Assembly (NCBI GenBank): GCA_945878885.1 | Contig: CAMCUP010000002.1 | Location: forward strand, 1-64,000 | From: Polynucleobacter meluiroseus | GTDB taxonomy: Bacteria; Pseudomonadota; Gammaproteobacteria; Burkholderiales; Burkholderiaceae | Reading direction: 5' to 3' | Length of the DNA: 64,000 nt | Part shown: positions 56,307-64,000 of the stretch, in pieces | Layout: each line of letters begins with the position of its first letter | Position numbering within the stretch: the stretch's first letter is position 1 | Program-made: the position numbers and the translations under genes | The notes under the pieces: model-generated | Told to the model about the DNA's origin: nothing | Database searches by the model: none | What the model saw: only the letters and a program-made list of their open reading frames with translations

Positions 56307-58154
56307 CTAAGCATTTTGCACGGCATTTTCACTACGCTCTTGCATTTGCCACATTTCAGCATATTTGCCATTAAGATCAACCAATTCAAGGTGAGTACCG
56401 CGCTCAATAATAAGGCCGTGCTCCATCACTAAAATTTGATCGGCATGCACGATAGTCGATAAACGATGCGCAATAATTAAAGTTGTACGATTGCGAGCCA
56501 AGCCTAACATCTCTTCTTGTAGGGCCCGCTCGGTTTTAGAATCAAGCGCGGACGTAGCTTCGTCAAATAGCAGCATGGCTGGCTGCTTGAGTAAAGTGCG
56601 CGCAATGGCAACGCGTTGTTTTTCGCCACCCGATAACTTTAAGCCACGCTCGCCTACCTGGGTTTCAAAACCATCAGGCAAGCGCTCAATTAAACTATCA
56701 ATTTGAGCAGCACGAGCAGCGTCACGTACCTCTGTAATACTCGCATCCGGTCTTCCATAGGCAATGTTGTAGGCAATAGTGTCATTAAATAAGACTGTAT
56801 CTTGAGGCACGATACCAATGGCCTTTCGTAAACTCGTTTGCTGCACTGCTTGAATATTTTGACCATCAATCAGAATTTTGCCAGCCTGTACATCATAGAA
56901 ACGAAATAACAACCGTGCTATAGTGCTTTTACCGGCGCCACTTTGGCCGACAATTGCCGTGATGGTGCCCGCGGGAATCGTAAAGCTCACATCATGCAAA
57001 ATTTCTCGGCGTGCTTCATAGCTAAATGAAACGTGCTCAAATTGTACTTCTGGCCCAGTAGCATAGTTACTAATTACCAGCGGTTTAGCACCAGGAATAT
57101 CGGCAATTTCTTTTTCGGTGTCTAACAAAGAAAACATTCGATCCATATCGGTGAGAGCTTGTTTTATTTCACGATAGATAACGCCCAAGAAATTCAGTGG
57201 AATGTATAACTGAATCATCAGAGTATTTACTAAAACTAGATCACCTAAAGTCATCGTGCCATCGATAACACCTAATGTCGCGCGCCACAAAATAAGTACT
57301 AAGCCAACTCCAATAATGCTTTGTTGACCTAAATTGAGTAAGGCTAGTGATTTTTGTGATTGAATTGCAGCAGTTTGATAGCGTAATAAATTTTCATCGT
57401 AACGCCGTGCCTCAAATTGTTCATTACCAAAATATTTAACGGTTTCAAAATTAAGAAGAGAATCAATGGCTTTCTGATTGGCGCGCGAATCCATTTTATT
57501 CATGGTGCGCCGAAATTGGGTACGCCATTCGGTGACCAAAATAGTAAAACTAATATATAAAAAAAGTGCTGCTAAAGTTATCGCCGCAAACCAATAGTTG
57601 TAGCTATAAGCAAAATAGCCTAGTACCAAAGCAAACTCAATGAGAGTTGGTAAAATGCTATACAGCGAATAAGAAATTAATGATTGAATACCACGGGTAC
57701 CCCGTTCAATATCGCGGCTAACGCCGCCCGTTTGTCTAGCTAAGTGAAAGCTCAGTGCTAGACCATGTAAGTGCTCAAAAACTTGCAGCGCTACTTTACG
57801 TACCGCATTTTGAGTCACCCGAGCGAATAATCCTTCTCTTAACTCATTAAATAAGGCTGCCGAAAATCTCAATAGGCCATAAGCAATAATTAGTGCGAGG
57901 GGGACGGCTAATAACGCTTGAGGTGTGCTAATTTTGATATTGAGCGTGTCAATTAAACTCTTCATTAAAATGGGAATGCCCAAGTTAGCAAATTTAGCTG
58001 CAACCATACAGAGTAAAGCCAAGATAACGCGGGTCTTATGCTCTAAAAGATAAGGTAATAAATCCCGGATGGCGCGCCAATCACTGCGCTTTGTGCTGGA
58101 ACCCTTTGCTATGACTGGGGGTGTATCCCCGTGATGGTGGGATGCTGGTCTCAT
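56307..58154 (-). CDS. Atm1-type ABC exporter
   Basis: The 615-residue half-transporter has six membrane helices (about 40-330) and one ATPase domain. Walker A is [10 protein letters not shown], the signature [14 protein letters not shown] and Walker [12 protein letters not shown]. The first half resembles Atm1/HMT1-type exporters of glutathione-linked metal or sulfur compounds ([20 protein letters not shown]-like [13 protein letters not shown]). It is likely a homodimer in the inner membrane. The substrate is by family only. It is convergent in function with erpA but not in position. Confidence 0.88.
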   Translation of the reverse strand: MRPASHHHGDTPPVIAKGSSTKRSDWRAIRDLLPYLLEHKTRVILALLCMVAAKFANLGIPILMKSLIDTLNIKISTPQALLAVPLALIIAYGLLRFSAALFNELREGLFARVTQNAVRKVALQVFEHLHGLALSFHLARQTGGVSRDIERGTRGIQSLISYSLYSILPTLIEFALVLGYFAYSYNYWFAAITLAALFLYISFTILVTEWRTQFRRTMNKMDSRANQKAIDSLLNFETVKYFGNEQFEARRYDENLLRYQTAAIQSQKSLALLNLGQQSIIGVGLVLILWRATLGVIDGTMTLGDLVLVNTLMIQLYIPLNFLGVIYREIKQALTDMDRMFSLLDTEKEIADIPGAKPLVISNYATGPEVQFEHVSFSYEARREILHDVSFTIPAGTITAIVGQSGAGKSTIARLLFRFYDVQAGKILIDGQNIQAVQQTSLRKAIGIVPQDTVLFNDTIAYNIAYGRPDASITEVRDAARAAQIDSLIERLPDGFETQVGERGLKLSGGEKQRVAIARTLLKQPAMLLFDEATSALDSKTERALQEEMLGLARNRTTLIIAHRLSTIVHADQILVMEHGLIIERGTHLELVDLNGKYAEMWQMQERSENAVQNA

Positions 58155-58163
58155 CCGTTTATC

Positions 58164-58616
58164 TTAACCACAATTAGCCGGCTTAAATAAGGTCTCAATG
58201 GCCAACCGATTGCTCTCTGAAAAACATTTAGACGCAGCTAATTTGGGCGGCAACCATTCATAAGCAATGTGCTCACGAGGCGCCAGAGTAATTTTGCAAG
58301 CTGCGGGGACCAAAAGCGAAAACCAATGCTCGGTATTTTTTGTGACTCCAGCCGCGTAACGATGGCGCCATTGTGGATAAATTTCATATTCAACCTGGTG
58401 ATGCATATCTTGTAATGCCGTCGGGTCTAACGCTGCCACTTGAATTCCTGTCTCTTCAAACACTTCTCGTTCAGCAGCTACTCTAGGTGCTTCGTGAAGA
58501 CTATCAAGGCTACCAGTAACCGATTGCCAAAATGCCTTACGATCGGCGCGCTCAATCAGTAAAACTTTGCCACCGGTATTGTAAATAACTATTAATACTG
58601 AAATTGGTATTTTCAA
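58164..58616 (-). CDS. nudB: Dihydroneopterin triphosphate diphosphatase NudB
   Basis: NudB removes pyrophosphate from dihydroneopterin triphosphate in folate synthesis. The 150-residue Nudix protein starts with PISVLIVIYNTGGKVLLIER and has TGSLDSLHEAP followed by REVFEETGI, the Nudix box. WFSLLVPAACKI and HIAYEWLPP fit the family. It follows aspS by one base, which is the usual beta-proteobacterial order. Confidence 0.9.
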   Translation of the reverse strand: MKIPISVLIVIYNTGGKVLLIERADRKAFWQSVTGSLDSLHEAPRVAAEREVFEETGIQVAALDPTALQDMHHQVEYEIYPQWRHRYAAGVTKNTEHWFSLLVPAACKITLAPREHIAYEWLPPKLAASKCFSESNRLAIETLFKPANCG

Positions 58617-58617
58617 A

Positions 58618-60417
58618 TTAACCCGCTGGGCTTACCTGACGTAAGCGAATATGTAATTCCCGTAATTGACGTTCATCGACAGTGCTAGGCGCCTGAGTAA
58701 GCAAGCATTGGGCGCGTTGAGTTTTCGGGAAAGCAATAACATCACGAATCGATTCAGCGCCTGTCATCATCGTGACAATCCGATCGAGACCGAAGGCAAT
58801 ACCACCATGCGGAGGTGCGCCGTACTGAAGGGCATCGAGTAAAAAGCCAAACTTAGACTGCGCCTCTTCAGGGTCAATTTTTAAAGCCCGAAAAACTTGA
58901 CTTTGTACTGCCTCTTGATGAATACGGACTGAGCCACCCCCAATTTCACTGCCATTTAAAACCATATCGTAGGCTTTGGCTAAGCATTGGCCGGGATTAC
59001 TATCTAAAAGTTGTAGGTGCTCATCTTTAGGGCTAGTAAATGGGTGATGACAAGCAACCCACCGAGCATCGCCTTCATCGTAGTCAAACATGGGAAAGTC
59101 AACTACCCAGAGTGGTTTCCATCCCTCAGTAAATAAACCGTGCTCTTTACCCCAAGAAGAGTGCCCAATTCGCAAACGCAAATTGCCAATCGCATCATTT
59201 ACAATTTTGGCTTTATCGGCGCCAAAGAAAATGATGTCGCCATCTTGTGCCTTGGTGCGAATTAAAATTTCGTTAATTGCTGCATCGTGTAAATTTTTTA
59301 CAATCGGCGACTGTAAGCCATTACGGCCTTCCGCACGTGAGTTCACTTTAATCCACGCTAAACCCTTGGCGCCATAAATTGTCACAAACTGGGTGTAATC
59401 ATCAATTTCGCTACGACTTATTTGCGCTCCACCTGGCACACATAAAGCGACGACTCGACCATCTGCTTGGTTGGCAGCACTCGAAAATACCTTGAAATCG
59501 ACGTCTTTCATGACATCGGTCAGCTCGGTAAACTCCATCGCAATTCGTAAATCAGGCTTATCTGAACCATAACGAGCCATGCCCACAGCGTAAGGCATGA
59601 CGGGAAATGGCTTGGGTAGCTCGACTTGCATGACAGTTTTGAAAATATGATGAATCATTTTTTCAAATAAATCTCGGATTTCTAATTCATTTAAGAACGC
59701 AGTTTCGCAATCAATCTGGGTAAATTCGGGCTGACGATCGGCGCGTAAATCTTCATCACGAAAACATTTGGTAATTTGATAATAGCGATCAAAACCTGCC
59801 ACCATGAGCAATTGTTTAAATAACTGCGGAGATTGCGGTAGCGCAAAAAATTGCCCCTCATGAACCCGTGACGGCACCAAATAATCGCGAGCACCTTCCG
59901 GTGTGCTCTTAGTTAGCATGGGAGTTTCAATATCGATAAAGCCAGCAGCGTCGAGATAACGCCGGGTTTCCATTGCAACTTGGTAACGTAAACGCAAATT
60001 CTTTTGCATTTGCGGACGACGTAAATCTAAAACACGGTGGGTTAAGCGTGTAGTTTCAGAAAGATTGTCATCATCAAGTAAAAATGGTGGAGTTACTGAT
60101 GCATTCAAAATAACTAATTGGTGACAAAGCACTTCGACCTTGCCGCTGACTAAATCGTTATTTTCAGTGCCGGCTGGCCGCGCTCGTACTTTACCAATAA
60201 TTTGAATACAAAACTCATTGCGTACTTGTTCAGCAAGCTTAAACATCTCTGGACGATCGGGATCACAGACCACCTGTACAAAACCCTTATGATCACGTAA
60301 GTCAATAAAAATTACTCCGCCGTGGTCGCGGCGGCGATTAACCCAGCCAGCCAAAGTAACTTCTTGGCCAATGAGCGTATCTGTAACCTGTCCGCAGGTG
60401 TGGCTTCGCATCGACAT
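58618..60417 (-). CDS. aspS: Aspartyl-tRNA synthetase
   Basis: AspS charges tRNA-Asp, and in many bacteria also tRNA-Asn. The 599-residue class II enzyme has an N-terminal OB fold ([22 protein letters not shown]), motif 2 [18 protein letters not shown], the GAD insertion domain (about 290-420), and motif 3 [13 protein letters not shown]. Length is that of bacterial AspRS. It cannot be told here whether the enzyme is discriminating. Confidence 0.97.
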   Translation of the reverse strand: MSMRSHTCGQVTDTLIGQEVTLAGWVNRRRDHGGVIFIDLRDHKGFVQVVCDPDRPEMFKLAEQVRNEFCIQIIGKVRARPAGTENNDLVSGKVEVLCHQLVILNASVTPPFLLDDDNLSETTRLTHRVLDLRRPQMQKNLRLRYQVAMETRRYLDAAGFIDIETPMLTKSTPEGARDYLVPSRVHEGQFFALPQSPQLFKQLLMVAGFDRYYQITKCFRDEDLRADRQPEFTQIDCETAFLNELEIRDLFEKMIHHIFKTVMQVELPKPFPVMPYAVGMARYGSDKPDLRIAMEFTELTDVMKDVDFKVFSSAANQADGRVVALCVPGGAQISRSEIDDYTQFVTIYGAKGLAWIKVNSRAEGRNGLQSPIVKNLHDAAINEILIRTKAQDGDIIFFGADKAKIVNDAIGNLRLRIGHSSWGKEHGLFTEGWKPLWVVDFPMFDYDEGDARWVACHHPFTSPKDEHLQLLDSNPGQCLAKAYDMVLNGSEIGGGSVRIHQEAVQSQVFRALKIDPEEAQSKFGFLLDALQYGAPPHGGIAFGLDRIVTMMTGAESIRDVIAFPKTQRAQCLLTQAPSTVDERQLRELHIRLRQVSPAG

Positions 60418-60426
60418 TCTTATTTC

Positions 60427-61089
60427 CTATACTTCAGAAGTGTTTGAAAGTTGCGTAGGGCGCACGCCACTGGCAGTTGATAGAGGGGCTACGGTACCCA
60501 TTGACACAATATATTTGAGTGCTTCTTCAACATTCATATCTAATTCAATTACCTCGCTACGTGGAACAATCATAAAAAATCCTGAAGTTGGATTTGGCGT
60601 AGTGGGCAAAAATACGTTGACATAATCTCCAACTAATTTATGTTGAATATCTGCTGTGGGGACGCCTATTTGGAACGCAACTGCCCACGAATTAGCGTGG
60701 GGATAACGGATTAAAAGTGCCTTACGAAATGCTTGTCCGCTGCCTGAAAATAAAGTTGATGAAACTTGCTTCACACTGGGATAAATTGATCGCACAATGG
60801 GAATACGGGTCATCTGTTTATCCCAAAACCGCACCCACCATTGGCCAGCGAAATTAATAGCAAGTAGGCCAGTGGCGATAATGACCATGACCACAATGAC
60901 TACACCTACACCTGGAAGGGCGCGGAAGTGTTCGAGGTCGGCGGTAAATTGGCGTGGAAAAACTGCAATGATGACGTGCATGACAGAGCCAAAAACGCTA
61001 TCGAGCAGACTCAAGCCCCAGGTGATTACCCAAACGGTAACCGCAATCGGCACCCACACCAATATTCCAGCTATAAAGTATTTTTTCAT
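60427..61089 (-). CDS. DUF502 membrane protein
   Basis: The 220-residue protein has two N-terminal membrane helices (about 3-24 and 55-80) and the DUF502 features MKKYFIAGILVWVPIAVTVWV, RIPIVRSIYPSVKQVSSTLF and FLPTTPNPTSGFFMIVPRSEVIELDM. Its function is unknown in bacteria. It is placed between ubiB and aspS, as in many beta-proteobacteria. Confidence 0.9.
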   Translation of the reverse strand: MKKYFIAGILVWVPIAVTVWVITWGLSLLDSVFGSVMHVIIAVFPRQFTADLEHFRALPGVGVVIVVMVIIATGLLAINFAGQWWVRFWDKQMTRIPIVRSIYPSVKQVSSTLFSGSGQAFRKALLIRYPHANSWAVAFQIGVPTADIQHKLVGDYVNVFLPTTPNPTSGFFMIVPRSEVIELDMNVEEALKYIVSMGTVAPLSTASGVRPTQLSNTSEV

Positions 61090-61143
61090 CTAATTAATCT
61101 GCCTAACTGCTTATTTTAACGTTTTGAGCTAGGAAGCGGAAAT

Positions 61144-62721
61144 TTAACGTAGGTGTAAGGTAATTAGGAAGGCGCCGACAAGGAATCCGCCTAAGAAAAG
61201 CAATGCACTAGCGAGCAAGCGACGGGTACGCCGCTCTTCATCTAACACGGTTCTCAGGACCGCAAGCTCAGTACTCCGATCATGTTGATTTCGCTGAGTA
61301 AGGCTTTCAGCCAATAGGCGCGGTAGGGAAGGCAATAGTTTTGCCCAATTAGGCGCCTCTTCTTTAAGGCCTTCGATCAAGCCGCGCCAACCCAGTTGTT
61401 GGCTCACCCATTTTTCTAAAATCGGTTTAGCCGTTTTCCATAAATCAAGGTCTGGATCAAGTTGCCGACCTAAACCCTCAACATTTAAAAGTGTTTTTTG
61501 TAAAAGTGTTAATTGGGGCTGAATTTCGACTTTAAAGCGCCGTGAGGTTTGGAATAAACGCATCAAGACAATACCTAAAGAAATATCTTTAAGGGGACGA
61601 TCAAAATAGGGTTCGCAAACAGCGCGAACGGCGCCCTCTAAATCTTCAATTCGGGTGTCGCTTGGCACCCAGCCCGATTCAACATGAAGTTCTGCTACTC
61701 GACGGTAATCACGATTAAAGAAGGCTAAAAAGTTTTGCGCTAAATAATTTTTATCAAACGCACTTAAGGTGCCCACAATGCCAAAATCAAGTGATATATA
61801 ACGCCCAAATGTATCTGGCTCAAGACTAATCAAAATATTGCCAGGATGCATGTCTGCATGGAAAAAGCCGTGCTGAAAGACTTGCGTAAAAAATATTTCG
61901 ACGCCATCGACAGCTAATTTTTTAAAATCAACCCCTGCGGCGCGTAACTCATCCATTCGGCCAATTGAAATTCCATGCATGCGTTCCATCACAATCACAT
62001 TGGTATGGCACAGATCCCAGATCATTTCGGGAATCATTAACTTATCGGAATTTGCAAAGTAGCGGCGCAACTGACTAGCATTCGCAGCTTCACGCATCAA
62101 GTCAAGTTCATCGTGCAAATAGGTATCAAATTCGGCAACCACTTCGCGCGGTTTTAAGCGGCGACCGTCTTCAGAAGATCGCTCCACAATCTTAGCGAGA
62201 TCGTACATTAAAGCAATATCACCCTCGATAATCGGTAATATTTCTGGGCGTAAGACCTTGATTGCAACTAAATAGTTGCTCCATTCAGGATGCTGCTCCG
62301 TGCCCCGCAACACACCATAGTGAACCTGAGCCACTGATGCACTAGCCACAGGAGTAGCGTCAAAGCTACTAAATACATCCTCAATTGGGCAGCCTAAAGC
62401 TAGCTCAATAATGGCACGAGACTTTACATTAGAAAATGGAGGAACCTGATCTTGTAATTTTGCCAACTCATCAGCAATATCTTCTGGCAAAAGATCGCGG
62501 CGGGTTGAGAGTACCTGTCCAAATTTCACAAAAATTGGGCCAAGTGCTTCGAGGGTTAAACGTATGCGAATGCCTCTTGGCAAAGAATTGGGCGAGAACC
62601 AACATAAAACACTTAATAAAGAGCGGCGTACGCCTGGCTTAAGGCTGTCGCGTAAGAGCGGTAATAAGCCAAAACGCCAAGCTGTGAAAAAAATTTTACT
62701 TAAACGGATGATGCGGCTCAC
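61144..62721 (-). CDS. ubiB: Ubiquinone biosynthesis accessory protein UbiB
   Basis: UbiB is an atypical kinase-fold ATPase needed for ubiquinone synthesis. The GTG start lies four bases after the ubiJ stop. The 525-residue protein has [23 protein letters not shown] (the KxGQ motif), ASVAQVHYG (Ala-rich nucleotide loop), [12 protein letters not shown] and LDFGIVG (catalytic Asp and metal Asp), and two membrane helices at the C-terminus ([20 protein letters not shown]). Confidence 0.95.
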   Translation of the reverse strand: MSRIIRLSKIFFTAWRFGLLPLLRDSLKPGVRRSLLSVLCWFSPNSLPRGIRIRLTLEALGPIFVKFGQVLSTRRDLLPEDIADELAKLQDQVPPFSNVKSRAIIELALGCPIEDVFSSFDATPVASASVAQVHYGVLRGTEQHPEWSNYLVAIKVLRPEILPIIEGDIALMYDLAKIVERSSEDGRRLKPREVVAEFDTYLHDELDLMREAANASQLRRYFANSDKLMIPEMIWDLCHTNVIVMERMHGISIGRMDELRAAGVDFKKLAVDGVEIFFTQVFQHGFFHADMHPGNILISLEPDTFGRYISLDFGIVGTLSAFDKNYLAQNFLAFFNRDYRRVAELHVESGWVPSDTRIEDLEGAVRAVCEPYFDRPLKDISLGIVLMRLFQTSRRFKVEIQPQLTLLQKTLLNVEGLGRQLDPDLDLWKTAKPILEKWVSQQLGWRGLIEGLKEEAPNWAKLLPSLPRLLAESLTQRNQHDRSTELAVLRTVLDEERRTRRLLASALLFLGGFLVGAFLITLHLR

Positions 62722-62724
62722 TAT

Positions 62725-63354
62725 TTACACAGCCCCTTGCTGTAAACGTGCAATACGTTTTTCTAGGCGCTCGAGCGCATCACGAGTTTCATTTACAGCA
62801 GCTTTATGCTGGATAAAATCATCTTGCTTAAGTAATACTTGCTTTTCTTCACTTAAATACTCAACCACATTTCCGAGTAGATCACGTCGTGCCGCTTGAC
62901 CAGCGGCATGCAAGCGTTTGCCTTGCTTCACTAGAAAATGGGCAGGGGCATCACCAATGAAACGGGCTAAATCTTCTTCATACTCCCAGCGCAATTGGCC
63001 CGCTAGCCGCCCTATTAACTGTGCTAAGTCTGCATCACCAGTAATTTTTACGGCTTTAAAGGCTTTTTCACGCATTTCGCCTTGGCTCGCCAGCATCTCC
63101 GCCAACTCATTTAGAGCAATACTTAAAGTCAAATGAACATCGTCCAGAGTATCGATCGACTCGAGCGCCTGTAAGTATCCCTCGGCATCAATCATGAATC
63201 CCACTTGCGTCACCGGTAAGCACAGCTTAATTCGCTTACCGGCATGGCAGATTAATTCAGCACGGGCCCAAGACTCTTTCTCCAGCAAATGATTGATGGC
63301 CCTAGAAAGTGCTTTTGCGGTCCAGACTGAGGGTAGAAAAAACTGCTTACCCAT
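62725..63354 (-). CDS. ubiJ: Ubiquinone biosynthesis accessory factor UbiJ
   Basis: UbiJ binds ubiquinone intermediates through an SCP2 lipid-binding domain. The ATG at 63354 (MGKQFFLPSVWTAKAL) matches where relatives start; frames from further up overlap the Tim44 gene by 70 bases. LICHAGKRIKLCLPV and VKITGDADLAQLIGRLAGQLRWEYEEDLARFIGD fit UbiJ, and the C-terminus is a coiled coil (DALERLEKRIARLQQ). The 209 residues are usual. It is coupled to ubiB. Confidence 0.87.
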   Translation of the reverse strand: MGKQFFLPSVWTAKALSRAINHLLEKESWARAELICHAGKRIKLCLPVTQVGFMIDAEGYLQALESIDTLDDVHLTLSIALNELAEMLASQGEMREKAFKAVKITGDADLAQLIGRLAGQLRWEYEEDLARFIGDAPAHFLVKQGKRLHAAGQAARRDLLGNVVEYLSEEKQVLLKQDDFIQHKAAVNETRDALERLEKRIARLQQGAV

Positions 63355-63356
63355 CC

Positions 63357-64000
63357 TTAAATCACTTGTTGAATTCCTGCTAAGACCCATCCACCAGGAC
63401 CTTCTACTGGCTTCGATAAATTCCAAATTTCGGAAAATGCATTTGCCTCAGCGCCAACCTGTTCACGAATCAAGCCTGAAAACTGCACACTACATAAGTA
63501 ACTACCAGCCGAAATCTCGATTCCTAAAAGCCGCGCTTCTAGGGTTACCACATCAGTTTGATTTGAGGCCTCAAAGCGTGCCTGCAAATCTTGCTGGAGG
63601 GTTGCATACATTTCAGGCGTAGCAAATTCACGTAAAGAATTTAAATCGCCGGTATCCCAAGCCTTTTGTAAGCGCACAAAATACTGTTTGGCATTTTCTA
63701 AGAAGCTGTGCTCATCAAAGCCTGGTGGCAGATCTAGAGGTACTTCAGCTAGTTGCGCCTCAACTTGCGGGGCATTTGCCATCGGCGCAAAGGTAGGCTC
63801 TTGCTGCTGGGGTGTTGCACCATAACCATTTCTTTGCATACCAGTAGCAGCAGCATTTGATTTAGAAAAGGCAGGTACGAAGCGACGTAGAACAAAGAGT
63901 ACAACCATGCCAACTAAAAGGGCAATTAATATTCCCGTAATTAAAGATGCGATGCCAGAGCCCATTTCACCCATCCCTAAATGAGAAAATAAATAGCCTA
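63357..64000 (-). CDS. Tim44-like domain protein (5' end beyond the window)
   Basis: The last 214 codons of a gene entering from the right edge. The frame is open past the first ATG (63974): GYLFSHLG continues upstream as a hydrophobic, glycine-rich segment, and no stop is met before 64000. Then comes a membrane helix (IASLITGILIALLVGMVVLFVLRRF), a flexible Gln/Pro-rich stretch and the C-terminal Tim44 domain (NAKQYFVRLQKAWDTGDLNSLREFATPEMY, WVLAGIQQ). In beta-proteobacteria such proteins have an N-terminal export signal, which would lie outside the window. It directly precedes ubiJ. Confidence 0.82.
   Translation of the reverse strand, partial: GYLFSHLGMGEMGSGIASLITGILIALLVGMVVLFVLRRFVPAFSKSNAAATGMQRNGYGATPQQQEPTFAPMANAPQVEAQLAEVPLDLPPGFDEHSFLENAKQYFVRLQKAWDTGDLNSLREFATPEMYATLQQDLQARFEASNQTDVVTLEARLLGIEISAGSYLCSVQFSGLIREQVGAEANAFSEIWNLSKPVEGPGGWVLAGIQQVI

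Noticed and set aside
56491-56706. Plus-strand frame opposite the ABC ATPase domain
   Set aside because: It is antisense to the Walker and signature motifs of a certain gene and has no start signal.

Overview
The window looks like a piece of a low-GC member of the Burkholderiaceae, most likely Polynucleobacter or a close relative. This is inferred from beta-proteobacterial gene orders (surA-pdxA-ksgA beside lptD; amgK-murU divergent from lptD; dusB-fis-purH-ruvCAB; rplM-rpsI; ubiJ-ubiB-DUF502-aspS-nudB), from tightly packed genes with many 1-4 base overlaps, and from an A+T-leaning base composition. No search was run, so the genus is an inference.

Layout. Bases 1-3545 are an accessory patch. 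It holds a tRNA-Met gene, a decayed IS3-family (IS407-like) element, a GC-rich and clearly foreign ArsB/NhaD-type carrier, about 0.9 kb of scrambled DNA, and a second, isolated copy of the IS right end that cuts into a tripartite tricarboxylate (Bug/TctC) receptor gene. Bases 4072-6541 carry a UxaA/GarD-type sugar-acid dehydratase and an ornithine cyclodeaminase-family reductase. Bases 6560-13007 are the least ordinary part: small exported and membrane proteins, then a minus-strand run with a secreted TPR-CHAT protease-like protein, a secreted alpha/beta hydrolase, a zinc-ribbon membrane protein and an exported Ig-like protein.

Bases 13125-22479 hold a MOSC protein, a small lipoprotein (13723-13884), a sodium:solute symporter with its small subunit, a TPR/membrane pair, a remnant of a DnaQ-like exonuclease, a second ion carrier, a gamma carbonic anhydrase, a Rap1a/Tai-like protein, a glycine-zipper lipoprotein, an OsmC protein and htpG with a clear sigma-32 promoter. 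Bases 22730-32673 read forward: a Na+/H+ antiporter, miaB-ybeY-corC-lnt, glyQS, gmhB and plsC.

Bases 32722-38467 (minus) are the outer-membrane and pyridoxal block ksgA-pdxA-surA-lptD. Bases 38501-47991 (plus) carry amgK-murU-pepP-ubiH-like, dusB-fis-purH and ruvCAB. The rest is tyrS, anmK, erpA, argC, rpsI-rplM, a putative small RNA with an anti-Shine-Dalgarno motif, rnpB, pyrC, a glycerate kinase, an Atm1-type ABC transporter, nudB, aspS, a DUF502 protein, ubiB, ubiJ and a Tim44-domain gene that runs off the right edge.

Together the core genes serve translation, outer-membrane assembly, peptidoglycan recycling (AnmK, AmgK, MurU), ubiquinone synthesis and recombination. The points most worth a second look are the small RNA near 53.2-53.3 kb, the CHAT locus, the apparent AUA start of anmK, and the palindromes lodged in the dead IS element.
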